Positions 1 through 13,200 of a DNA stretch of 64,000 nucleotides are shown here, piece by piece. Location of the stretch: the NCBI GenBank assembly GCA_002633005.1, contig NMRA01000205.1, positions 297,273-361,272 on the forward strand. Direction: 5' to 3'. The position numbers and the translations under genes were made by a program. The notes beneath the pieces are model-generated. The model ran no database searches. It had not been told where the DNA came from and saw nothing but the letters and a program-made list of their open reading frames with translations. How positions within the stretch are numbered: the first letter of the stretch is position 1; the number at the start of each line of letters is the position of its first letter. This DNA is from Phoronis australis. Lineage: Eukaryota > Phoronida > Phoronidae.

Positions 1-1278
1 ATTGGCGACGATCAGAAGCTGAGAACGTCTGTGGTATAAATCATGTTTTGTTTACTCTTACAGACACTGGCATGGCATGCAAAGCGAAAAAATATGAAAC
101 TTACCTGAAATCTGAAGTTCACTGTGAAAATCCTTCACTATTCTGTTACACACGTTGGTTTCAAACTCTAAACAACTCAAGTGTTCTTCAACGGAAATTT
201 CAAAATGGCGGTTTTTTTCATGAAGGTCATCTGGTGGAAAGTTTTCTTTAAAAAATAAAATTACACTGTAATACAGCTGCTGGTAATTAATTTTTTATGA
301 AAATTGAAGTTTTATTGTCACACATCTGATTTTTTATAAAAAATCAAAAGTTTTAGCCTTCTTGTGGGCAAGCCTCTAACTGCCCTCTTGTGTTTAAGTC
401 TGTGTTTACCGGTCCAATACCGGCGAGCCGCTAAGGGAAAGTTCACTGGGTTAGTGTCGTGGGGACGGTACTGGGCCATTCGCGGCCCAGAAACGTAAAC
501 CGGTATACGGTACAAGCGTTATCAAGCAACAGAAATCCAGTACTGGGCCAATACTGTCATGTTTACTGGGTGGTTATTAGCATTAACCACACTTTTAACT
601 GAGTTAACAATTACTCCCTCAGCGGGGCTCATAATGCACCGGAAGAGGTCAATTAGTGGAAAGGTCATCAAAAAATTAATGTGTAATTTGTCCTACAATT
701 TTAAAGAATTCCTTTTCATATTGGTAAACCGGTTGCTGTCAATAACTTCTCATAACAATCCCAGTAATGCGCACGCGCAGAGTCCATTTCGACTCAGTGT
801 GAGCCCCAGTAATGTGTGGTCTTTGTTCACTGAAGCTGGAGTAGGGCCAGGCTAACCGTATAGGCATTGGTCCTAGTTAAAACATAGTGTACAGTATTTC
901 AATCACTTTACAATAGAGTTGTGTTCGAGTAAAGACGCCTTTGTCATTTTTCTACACTTTCAGTGAACTGAGTCTTTCACTCGACTGAGTCATAGAGGCA
1001 TCAATGCCTTTCACGTAGACACCTAACTACCTAGATATTTCCTATTTCCCGCCAGTTTACTGCGCCATCTTGTGATTTTAATCCTTTTGACTAAAATAGC
1101 CATTCGATTTGTGGAATAAATGTTTAACTGTAGGTTAAAGATTTTAAATGAAAAAATAAATGTTTATGAAGGTATAAAATATTAATTGTGCCGTGCTTTC
1201 ACCATCATAGGCTTGCTCACTGAAACCCGGTTTCCTTTGTTGTCGAAACTATTTATCCGGGAACTTCAAAATAAAGAA
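1..1278. other. Upstream flank of PLEKHM2, no gene recognised
   Basis: Only short open frames without recognisable similarity occur here. The last few hundred bases before 1279 should hold the PLEKHM2 promoter and 5' UTR, but no clear TATA box or initiator could be picked out. The stretch at 400-560 has several short palindromes built on ACCGGT and TACTGGGCC. I see nothing else that can be supported. Confidence 0.5.
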
Positions 1279-4200
1279 ATGGACCGAACACGAAGTGAGT
1301 CTGATTTTTGTCTCAAGGATCGGCTTTTATATAACACTGCAAGATCAATAAAGAAGGTGAGTTTCAGATGAATGCAGTTTACGAATCACTGTAAGAGCGA
1401 AGTATATGTAAGGTTACTAAGAATATATATATATTTATATATTTACATATATATTCAAAAAGTTCGTACACCCAGGAATTGATCACGAGACAAACAAAAG
1501 AGGGCTTCCGTTTGCGTGATCAGCTGATTCTTTTGACAATAAAACTCGTTTTTAAATCAAATTAATTGTTTTTGACAAAGCCTTTCAAATTGGTTTACTA
1601 CAAAAATAATAGCACTTAGAAATTTGATTACATCACTGCCTGAGTGGCATTACGTAACAAACACCACCAATATCCAAATCACTGACAGTGACACAAGAGC
1701 TTATAATACTTTAAAACATAGCCAACAGCTGTGCTGCGCGTTTTGTTGATCTGCGCTATATGCGGATGACGTCATCAAAACCGGAGTAAATCCATATACT
1801 GCACAGGCCCGTTTGTAGATTCCTAAAACGTGCAACACTTTAGGAATCGTGCTGATTTACTGGTAATAGAACAGGAAATGCTTCGTATGATAATAATTCG
1901 ATAATAATGGTTCAAAATTATGCGTTTTACATTAATTAATAGATTTCGGTTGCATTTCCTGTATTTTTTTCATAATTTCATGATGCCCCTACTGAAAGCT
2001 GATTTTACTATATACATGTACGTTATATGTAGGAATACAAATTGTCGAAAACGTATGCCTCATTTATTCAAATCTTATTTTGGCACCTACAGGGGATAAA
2101 AGACGTTTGTATTGTTCATAATGCCAAGCGAGCAGGGCATTGTATGAGGGTTTTCGTTGTTAATTTATATTCTAGAATACCGTCGCCTACGGCGTCAGTA
2201 GTTTGCCCTTGTTGAATGCCAGTTAAGGACTGATTTTCCAAGCAGGGTTGATTTAGGCAGATTACACAGCAAACAGTAAAACAGTTAAAACTTTGATCAC
2301 CAACATCAAAGCATTGTTACCGGCTCCTTAAGTGCCCTCTTTTATTAACTACACAGCAAGAGATAGTTTTACATCACACCACGGCCGGGGGATTAAGTGT
2401 GATTATGGAGGACCCCTACTCTCTTAGTTTGGCAGTTATGGCCTACTCCTCAAAGGAATGCCAACAACAAACCTGAATATCAAATTCAGCCAAAACATTT
2501 ATTCTCATTGGTCAGAGACACTCGATGTAGTGTGATTGGCAATTCTGTGGACTGTTTCTGCCCCAGTACAATAAAATGCGACAGTATGCAGTACTCGAAC
2601 AGATTACTATGTCGAAGCGAATTCTGATCCTCAGGAGAAGCCACGTATGTCGACTCCGCGACTATATGTTGCGAGAGCCGTCAACGAACTTCACCTTCGA
2701 CTTGCGTTTGATCCTGTTGTCAAGATTCATGGTGTTGGCAGAATGACCACCAGGTCACTATTTATATGAACATGTGGTATCCAGTTTCCGGCCAGAAGCC
2801 GTCATTCTGCACGTCGGTGGGAATGATTTGTCCACGGACGAACCGCCCCACGTTCACAGGCATCTTGTTCGATTGGTTCCCCGTCTGAAAGAGGACTACG
2901 GTGTGCAGGCTGTCATCGTGTCGTCTGTACTATACAGGTATCACTTGGACGGGTACAACGACAAGGCCGATGACCTGAACCACCGCCTCGGACATTCTCT
3001 GGAAACCGACCCCACCGTGAAATTCTGGATCCACTGGCGTTTCAACGGCAACAGGAAGCTTATGCACCGAGACCAGGTACACCTCAATGACCAGGGGCAT
3101 TACCGTCTTTACAGGTCATTTAAGTGCGCCATTGTTCACGGCCTTCATTTGGCAATAGTACATCCTGACAAAAAGTTACTCGTTTCAAAATATTGCAAAT
3201 AAATTCAAATGAACCATACATATAGGAACACTGAGTTATAATTAACACATATCATGACTCTGAATAAGCCTACAATTTAGTAAGCAAAACTTGAAGAAAT
3301 TGAAGAAAATCTGTCACGGTTTGCTCGAGTTTCTCTTACCGGGTGCCATTTTTAGGAAGTTACCTGAAATCACGCATGTTGACAAATAAAAAGTCCAAGG
3401 GACACAAATCTTACGAATTTCACCTGATACCTTATCATGCTGTTTTGCAAGTGTCACGTGCTAGCGTCATGCGCTTCGCTCAGTCTCGCGCTAGACCTTG
3501 CCTAACTCACATGACTCAGTTGAAATACTTGTGGTTGTCACGCGTGTGGTGAAAAAGTTTACAGCAACCAAAAAAGTGGAGTTGGAATTCTTCGCCAAAG
3601 TCACCTTAATTCTATCAACTAAGCTTCATCAAAGATATGTATAGAAGTAGAATGGACCAATGAAGAAAGTAAGCATTTTTTTTAAGTGATAGTTTTAAGT
3701 GTGTAATGTATTTTTGATGAGGTGAAAACTCAGAATCGGTGGCCAGATTTGGCCTATCATCCGTTTAAAATACATGGGACGAAATGCGTACAGAAAGCGA
3801 TGGGAAGTATTGTAGCCCCTAACCGGCCAACCGAGGGGCTACGTGTTGCCTATTTAAAACACACCACTAGTTTTTACCATAAGTAAAGAATTAAGGGCGT
3901 ACAGTGGATACAGAACCACAGAAAGTCTTCAAGAGGTTTTCAGTCTTGCCACTATGTGACGCTCTTGTAGTAATAGCTGAGATTACCCAACACGGGAATC
4001 GAACCAGCAACCCCCATAAAACTGGCAAGCGTGCTAACCATTCGGCCTATAGGCAATTGCTCATATGATTCACTGGAAGCACATCTAAAACATTCCCGTC
4101 TTCTCTACGGAACAGGCACGCCATCAGGAAGGTGAATCACCAGGATGTCTCGCATATCACCAACCTGCCTTGGTACCTTTACCACCACAACACAGGTGAA

Positions 4201-7200
4201 CAGAAGGTCATCTCTCATACAGGTTCTCGACTCCTGGAACTTTTACCATCACCTCCATGCACGCCGTCCGAGTTCCACGGGTACTAGTTGGCAATGCTTC
4301 ATCGGTAGATCATCCGTTTGCCAACTACGCCATTTGTAGTAATAGCGAGATCACCCGACACAGGAATCGAACTAGCGACCTCCCATAAAACCGGCAAATG
4401 TGCTAACCATTCAGCTAATAGGCAATTGCCCGTAAGCGAGTAGCTAACAGAGGCTCATATGATTCACAGGAAGCACATCTACTACACTCTTACCAATCGC
4501 AGTGTGATTAGCTATTTCTTAAAGAAATGTGTAAACATCGAGTAGACGGGTCCCACTTCAATATGACTGCCAGGAACCAGTTTTCACGGAACAATGACCA
4601 TTACTGTTACCGTTACTGGTTACTGGCAGCCAGTTTGAAGCAGGATACGTCTATTTGACTTTTACTAGGAGATGCAGACGTAATGCTTATTTGAATGGAA
4701 GGTCAAGCAACAGCCAATTGCGTGCGTCACATAATAGTAAGATTGTAAACGTGGCCAGACTTCGGGCATTCTGTGTCATCTATAGCCATGTATTGCTTAA
4801 GTACTAGTAGCCAATACTCAGCTCTAAACAGAGTTGAAGGGTCATCGTAGGGCTTTTCACCGATTGGTGAAATGGATGTTAAACCAAAAGAATGGGAGGA
4901 AAATTCCTGTTTCAGTCTGGTAATACTAACTTAATCAGATTCCCTTGACACGTTTAGGAAATGGCTAATGGTCTTAGCAGACTTTATATTTTGCCTGTTT
5001 TACCTTCCTTTATCAACAATTAATAAGTAAGTAAACACTAGTAAGTAGTAAGTAAAATGTTTATTTTACATCGGTAAATACAAAACAATTGGTGACTTGT
5101 TAAAACAGGTCATGGAGAACTCTAATTTGATGTTCAGTTCCACTTGTGTTTAAGAGTTGGTTTATCGACTAATACTCTATAAGTTCACATGTTTACTTAA
5201 AACGATTTATATGTAGTGGTAGGCAAAGTTCTAAAAGGAGAAAATAATCTCCCAAGCTCTCTCATGGCTTAGAATCATGTCATTGACAACGTTCAGCTTT
5301 CACATAACCTACAGTATGATGATCCCGGATTTGAGAATCAGAGCTAAATTGCGATTTTCTGCTCAGTGTCCGGAACAGAACTGTTACAACCGATTTTTAA
5401 CTACTTTCAGTTTGTCCCTCAGAAATAGAGTAGTCTGACTAAAACTTTGGTTTTAATTATGAAGGACCCTAGACAGTACAACTGTATGAACTGAACCTCC
5501 TGTGGGGGCCATCCTATGTTTTGCAAATTGAATCTGTTTGCATTTGTGACATGCCCCCAGGATAATGCTTCATGAAACCGCGGAGACTGTCAAGCATTAT
5601 GTATTGACCAAGAATTGTCAATCATGAGTGCAGTGTCCAATGCATGGGACCGATTATTTCCACTCGCCTTTTCATATACTATTCATGAGAGATAAAGGGT
5701 CTGTAACCCTCATTCACTCTATGTTGGATCACCTTCCGACAAGTCTCGTTCAGTGTCACCACTACGTGTCATGGTTCTCGAGATCATAGCGCCGGTCTCA
5801 CAGTTGTAAGACCGGCGCTATGATCTGGATTGCTTTGATTGGCTACTCCGACCTTCCACTTGGGGACAATCATAGCAATCCATGGTTGTAAGACCGGTAC
5901 TATGGTCTCGAGAACCGTGACACATAGTGACGAGATTGAACAAGACTTGTCGGAAGGTGATCCAACATGGAGTGAATGAGGGTTACAGACCCTTTATCTC
6001 TCATGAATGAAGGTTACAGGCCCTTCATCTGGTATGTTGTGAAGAGTAAATGAAAAGATGAGTGGAAATAAGCACCCGTGATCCAATGCATCTGATTGTC
6101 ACATGAACTGGACTCGGGTCACCTTTCAAAAGACTTTCCTTAAATCAAATTCGTTATTTCAAGGTTTAGGAAAAGATAGAAGTGATAGCCCAGGACTTTC
6201 ACTTGTGAATTAGTGTAAATTTCTGCTGCACATTTCTATGAATGACAGTTTAAAAAAGTAATTTCGTTGGCTTAAACCACAGGTGTATTGATTTCTTTGC
6301 AGGCGAAAGACATCTAATGACGCAATTTAAAGCCAACTGCCACTCTGATCCTCATGGGACAAACAGGCCGTTGGCAATGTTTAACGTGAAATATCTGGGC
6401 GTTTTTATTCAATGGTCTTACTCTCAAACATACATAACTCACTCATTGTCTATATGTTGACAATGGAGTTACCATGTTGGTAGTCATAGTAACGCATGAA
6501 ATCCATCTGACTACATTAGTCTGAACACGTAACAACCGCTTTTGAAAATCAGGTTACATGCACTCAAACTTGCATACTCATTCGTGTTCTGTCTGTGGGA
6601 AAAATGATTCTTGAAAAATGAAAATTCTATCCTTAAAAAAATAATGGAAAAAGTCTGGACAATGTATGTCTGGTGTATAGGGAAAATGTGGGCAAGATTT
6701 CGATATTTCCTCAATTTTTTTCTTTAAATTACTGTTATAATGTATCAAGTTGATCACTTGTGGACAGAAGGGTGGTTTCACTTCTCGTAAGGCCAGTTCG
6801 CACTTAGTGATTAGTCTACATCGCAATACCAATGTTGGACAACTGCTGGTCACTCATATGAGCAGTTGGTGGAACTCTACTTTCCACACTGTGCAACATT
6901 TGCTTGCTTGACCTGTTAAGATTGTCGAAACAGAATTGGCAAAATTCGTGCTACCAATCGTCCATGTTTGAGTGCTACTTAATTATCAGTACGCGTGCGC
7001 ACTTCTTTTCGTCTACCAAGTTGTCATCGTATGTTTACCCGTACCATGTGATGACTAGTTGCTGTGACTCGACATGCAAGTTTCAGCTACTCTTAGCGTG
7101 TTGGTTGTACAATGCCTCTGCAACTGTGACAGGAAGTCTGTACTATACTATGGGTCATTGCTTAATCGTTAAGCACTTGTTGGTTGCGCTGCAGAGAAAT

Positions 7201-10200
7201 TCCTGATTGCGAACAGGCCTTACTTAGCCAAATTGCTGACAAAGTAAGACCACGCATCCGCTTGCTGTCTTGAAAGCCCATGGCTGAGTAAGGGAACTGC
7301 AAATGGCAATGCAAATTTTTGAAGAAGTGCCAATGAATTTTTTTGAAAGACCCTCCTGCTGGTTCATTTTGGAAGCAGTCACTATGGGAAATGAATGAAT
7401 TCCAGTTTGTAGTAGTTTGCTGAATTGTAAGTTAGTATTCTGCTTTTGGCACATGTCACCACTCCCCGATTTTTGTTTTATCTTCCACACGCCTAGATTT
7501 TGGAACACATAATTAAGAAAATGGGAATCAGTCCAGCCTCTTTCCGTGACTGGTTCTAGTCTTGAGTCATCACCTTTTGTTGTAGTGGTCCATAATTATT
7601 GACATTTTCAAAAGTCTTGTTCTTGGAACACGTAATTAGAAAAAGGAGATCTCAGTCTAACATTCATCATGTGGCTGGTTGTAGCCTCAAGTAATCACCT
7701 TTTGAGCTTTGTAGGGATCCATAATTATTAACATTCTCAATAGCAACCTCCATAAAGATTACTTTTGATAAAAAAATCTATTTCCTCTCCATTCAGGTGG
7801 TTTCCTTCAACATTTTTAGAAAAATTTTAAAAGTGTAAGCCGGCTGTTAAACCCCTGCTCTAGCCTACATTTTGTGTGCTTTTTTAAAGGCAGTGAGTAC
7901 AGATGATCATGAAACCCTTTCAGGTCCAGGAACATGTTTTTGCTCAGCAAACTCCAGAGGGCACTACTTTGTCACCAGTTCTAACCAATGATGACGTGGT
8001 GGTACAGCCGTTGTTCAAGCACCTTGATAGGCTGTTTATGTCTGGGTAAGTGACACGCTAATTGTAGAAGAATGATGATGAATCAACTTACTCGTAGACC
8101 GTGGTATTGGAGGTTTGAACGTTTCGAACTGTGCTCTACAGTTCTTTTTCAACGACTGGTAGGGGGCGTCCTGGTTTCCAAAAAGCCTACCATGAACCTA
8201 TACCAAGGTTTGCAACTCCCGCCGATCTAATACTACTTCTGGGTAACAGACGGACTGGAAACCAGGACACCCCTCCTACCAGTTGTTGAAAAGAAATGTA
8301 GAGCACAGTTGGAAACAGTCGAACCTCCAATTCCACGGTCTACGAGTAAGTTGATTTTACTTACAAACATACCTTCACCGAGACCATGAAAAACCTCTTT
8401 TCAATCATTGATGATGAACTTCAGATTGTAAGCAAGGTATCGCAATCTACCAATTTGTGCATGTCTAAACATGGTGTTAAATGTCAATTCGAATGTAGAT
8501 GTTTTTTTCCGAATTTATGTTTTCCTTACCTTGTCTTAGAACTTGTGTTTTGGTCAAAGAAACTAAAAGTTAAATCGCATAGCAGTCACACTTTGAATGG
8601 AAAACTGTCTCCGTAAATCAGCTCAGTCTTAAGTCCAAAAATTCTTCACCTATGTAGCACGAAGTAAGACACGAGTGAAATTTTATGAAATAAAATTGTA
8701 TTTTATAAAATTTCATCAGAAAAATAAATATTAAGGGCATTTCAGTCAGTTACTGGTATGGTTTGAATTAATAATTATGTAGTGTCACAAAATAACATTG
8801 TCATTTCTCCAATTTTGGCAATTATTTGTACAAAATGGATGGATATTGCCTTTTTGTTTTTCAGTGCCTTTATAGTTGATGCGATAAAATGCATAAATTT
8901 ATTCATGTTCTTGGCTGTTACTGCAGTTTTACGTAGTTTTAATTTCCCTCCAAAACTGGGCATTAACGCGGATTCATGCATGAGTCTTTGCACCTGTTGA
9001 ATATGAGTAAAAGTGTGGAGTTTGACTTCAATTGAAGTCTAAGATAGGCAGTTGAGTTTCTGCCCTTTGTCGTCAGACTTCGAAGATATTGGCTTATGGA
9101 AACAATTAGAATATAACGGAGTATGTTTCCTCTGTTGATGGCTGTGCTTTTCCTGACACATGCTCTGTTCTAGCCATCAAAATCATTGTTCCTGTTTGTT
9201 CAAATCACAGCATGCCCGTGCTTAATCAACAGTGATCATGTGTCTGAGACCCAGACTTTATGCCAAACTGGGTTCAAAATTTGAGTTGTTGTGCTCTGAG
9301 TTTATTTTCAATTGTAGGTGACCGTGACATGGGCGGTCAATTTTTAAGGTATAGTTTAGTGGTCTCAGGTTTTCATAATGAATGACTACAGTTTCCCTCT
9401 TGCTGTTGTAGCTTATGTGACTTTTTCATATTTGTTTTAGGCTGAAGAAGATAAATGTTGGGTACTGGCCAATGGCCGCTGAAATGAGTCATCGGGAGGT
9501 AGTAAAGGAAATGAAAATTCTATCGAATATCACCACTAGTATTGGCAGAGGTCAGTCAATGAAGTTGGAGTACATAGCATAGTAGTACTGAAATGACTTG
9601 AGATATTTGTTTTTTTCTTGTCTCTGACACGTCCTGTGTGAAGTTCATTGCTCCAATTTCAGGAACATTAAAGCTTCTCAAACTTGTTTGATCTTGTTTC
9701 ACCAAAATAAAACCTATGACCACAGTTACCATAGAAAACAAGATTTTTACCTTGCTTTACTTCATAAGTTGATTTATTGTGAGCGTCGCAAAGTTAAATC
9801 AAAACGCATGCCATTTTGTGAAACGGGATGTCCCAAGGTAATAGTCAAATTACCTTAACAATGCTCAGTATCCCGTGAAAAAAATGTGTTTCTACATACA
9901 TGCTTGTAGCTGTGTGACACATAACAGGCTTTTGCATTGTCTTCATTGATATCGTTTAGGCAACTGTACCAACTGCATAGAATGAATTACATGGTACTCA
10001 CAGCAAATAGAGTTTTAATTTACCATCATGTTTTGTAAAATGCCTCTTTTTGATTGGAAGTGGTGGCTAACATTTCAGTCTGCTTGTCTTTTATGTGTTA
10101 TCATTTGCAATTAAATATAAACTACTGCTTGTTTAAAATACTGTGCCTGGTTGCATGAAACATTCCCAAATAGATACTCAACTACCTAGTAGGTTCTCTA

Positions 10201-13200
10201 AGTATTTGCGTATTTGTGTCATCCTTTACATGCAGATTTCATCTTTTTCTGTCATTTTATCATAAAGGATTCTTCTACTAAATAACATTTTCTAATTTAT
10301 AACTGTAATTTAAGCCCTTAGTTCAATGAAAATAAACATTGACTTTCTCTTTAAATTAAGGGATGTTGCTTGAAAAGATTCCTTCTTATTTTATATATAA
10401 TAAAGCCAAAAATTGGCTTTTGTAAGGAGACGAAAACAGCATAAGAAAGGACAATTGCTGATTTCACAAGTCCAAAAATACACAGATGATTTAGGGAATT
10501 TGGTTTAGACTCTATGTGGGACTGTTTCATGTACACCAGGCACTGATTTCTTATACATACAAAATCATCCATTTCAGGAAGAGCTTGGTTATACCACACA
10601 CTGAATGAAAACCTCTTGGAGTGTTATCTAAGAACGATTGAATCGAATGAAGCACTTGTCAAGCGGTTTTATGACAAGAGCTCCCTGTTTTTTGACCAAC
10701 AGGTGAGTCGTGCTGTATAGAGACCCTGATTTTCCATGTTAGCTGAAAATAGATGAAATTGACAGAATTTTACTTCTTTCAGGGAATTATAAGGTTTTGA
10801 ATAGAATTCCCATATTTCAGTACTAGATACAATTAAATGTGGTGTGCAGCAAGTTGTCAGTAAAATGAAGCTGCGGCATCATTCAGCGGGAAAAGGCAAT
10901 TCCGAAGTCATTTTTATGTAATTATTGATCACTTGAGTTATAGTGAAATCGAATTTGGTTAATATGAAAATTTTTGTAATGGAAAGAATGGAATTTTACG
11001 TTTTGCTAAAACGGATTGTTCTGTTATTGAAAACGGAATATCGGGGTCTCTATCTGTATAATCTCGGTCAAAGCATGAGAATTTAATATTCATATTTTTT
11101 ATGAAGTTGCTGTAAGCGTGCCTGTCATAAAAATCTGATAAAGGCTAATTAATATTAGTATTGAGATTGATCTCGCGTTGTTCAGTTTTGTCGATGCTAT
11201 TGAAATCGGCAGCAGAATAACGGTAGAACAGCATTTTTTTAGCACAGGTAACTACTTTACATGGGGAAGAGTGTAATTGTTCATGAGTTCAATTTCATGT
11301 CAGATTTTATTTGGCCAGTTGTTCACCCACATTGGAGCAAAGATGTATATTTTTACAGCTTTGCAGGCTAACCTGTATACTGCCTTTAACCTGGATGAAT
11401 TTGAAGTTCTGTTTTCTGTCAAAAAGAAATCCATTGTTGCTTATCTTGTGTAACTGTCTTTTAATTTCCAATGTTGTACCTGTCAAAATACATACTGTTC
11501 ATTTTTACTTAACATTTAATGCGAAGTCGAGCTCGTTTAACCCAAGCAGAGGGAAATATTTTCATTGCTTGTTGTGATGCTAAATACCAATCACTTTCAT
11601 TTCAGTATTATTTTTGTCCGTTTTAGAGAATGCAAATCCTTATAACCCTGTGTTCTGGCCTGGAATGTGTGGAATTCTGTCTGGATTATGTAAGTACTAG
11701 TTAAAATCCGACATAAACAGTGTTCTGGTATTTAAACATCAACTCTCTTGCATTCTTTTCTTTTGTTTGAATTGAAACTGGATACATGAAATCGCCAGGG
11801 ATTCCCCTGATGGCCATTACATACGGTGGTCGGTGGTCATGGTGAATGACAAGTAACTTAGCGGGCTTGGTTTGATGCAGTAACAGTCTTCCGTTCTTCT
11901 CAGGACAAGAAATCTTTTAATAATCTGAGTAAATAACAAGGTGAGGGCGATTTTATAGGGGTAAATGGTCTGCATCAGATGTTGTTTTTTTGACAGAAGG
12001 TGAGGGTTAGTCGCCCCTTTCAACTTCCTTTTAACATTTGATACAAGAATATTTTGAGTAAAGTAAGCCAACACACGTTCAAGTTTTTTTCTAGATGACT
12101 AGTACAATGTAGAGAATGAAAAAAGACTGGAGTGGTTGTGTTTGTAGAACGTCGGATGTGAAAAACTTTATTGACGCCTGACAGGAATGCTCAGTGCAAA
12201 CATGTCTACTAGGCTGTAACATAGCCTAAACTGTCATTTTACATGACGCATGTCATGTGGTGATCCAAATCCTAATACAGGAACACAGACATGAAAAACA
12301 AGCACTTATTTGTAGGTTGTTGTTGATTTGCTATCAGAAGCAAATACAATTTGCGGACACTACCCTTATCGGGCTCTAGCCAGGGATGATGCCACAGAGG
12401 CATGACTTTTTTGGGTGAGGGGAAAATTCTTTGCTCTTGGTCACCACTCAATAGACCTCCCATCCCCATCGCCAGCCCTCGTAGACTCTGCCTCGTGAAG
12501 CTGAAACTATTGTTTTGTGCTTTTTCAAATTGTCCCCTGTGTGAGTTAGAAGTGATTCTGACGTTGAGGGTAATTTTTTAGTAACTTGAGGGTAATTTTT
12601 GACAAGTGAAATTCGTATGATTTTGGTGCTGATATTTGGCAGCAAAATATAGGGCCCTAGACCCTCTAGATATTCTCTAGGTCCCCTATGATGCATGTTT
12701 TGTGAAATCTGGGGTCTAAACTTTGTAAATGAAATCAAAACTCAAAACTATTTTTGACATTTTCTATACTACTTCTGTGGGAAACCATGAAACCTGTCCA
12801 ATTTTATAATCGTACATTATGGTTTCTTCATGCTTTTTTGAACACAATGACTATTTGATATAAACTTATAAAAATTGATTTGTCCATAACTGTGTTTTAC
12901 CTAGGACGTGCCGTACCTTGATGTCGACAGCTATCTTCACCTTCAGGATCAAGACACCATGTCAGCATGTAGCTCTGTGTCTACAGTTAGTATTAGAAAT
13001 TGTAGAGTGATTATGGCGGTATTGGTCAACATTAAGCCTTCTCATGATATTTATTTCTTGATTAAATAGTCATTCATTCGTTGTAGTATGGTCATGAANG
13101 GTCTAAACTTTGTAAATGAAATCAAAACTCAAAACTATTTTTGACATTTTCTATACTACTTCTGTGGGAAACCACGAAACCTGTCCAATTTTATAATCGT

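Noticed and set aside
1767-1774. Perfect CRE palindrome TGACGTCA in PLEKHM2 intron 1 (another at 25023)
   Set aside because: Single 8-base sites are expected by chance at a low rate in 64 kb, and nothing around them supports regulation.
2774-3202. A complete small SGNH hydrolase gene
   Set aside because: The frame starts at GTG and lacks the nucleophile block, which lies upstream behind a stop and a frameshift. It is better called a decayed copy.
3967-4060. A functional tRNA gene
   Set aside because: The tRNA-like head lacks a convincing acceptor stem, is followed by a SINE-like body and is duplicated with it.
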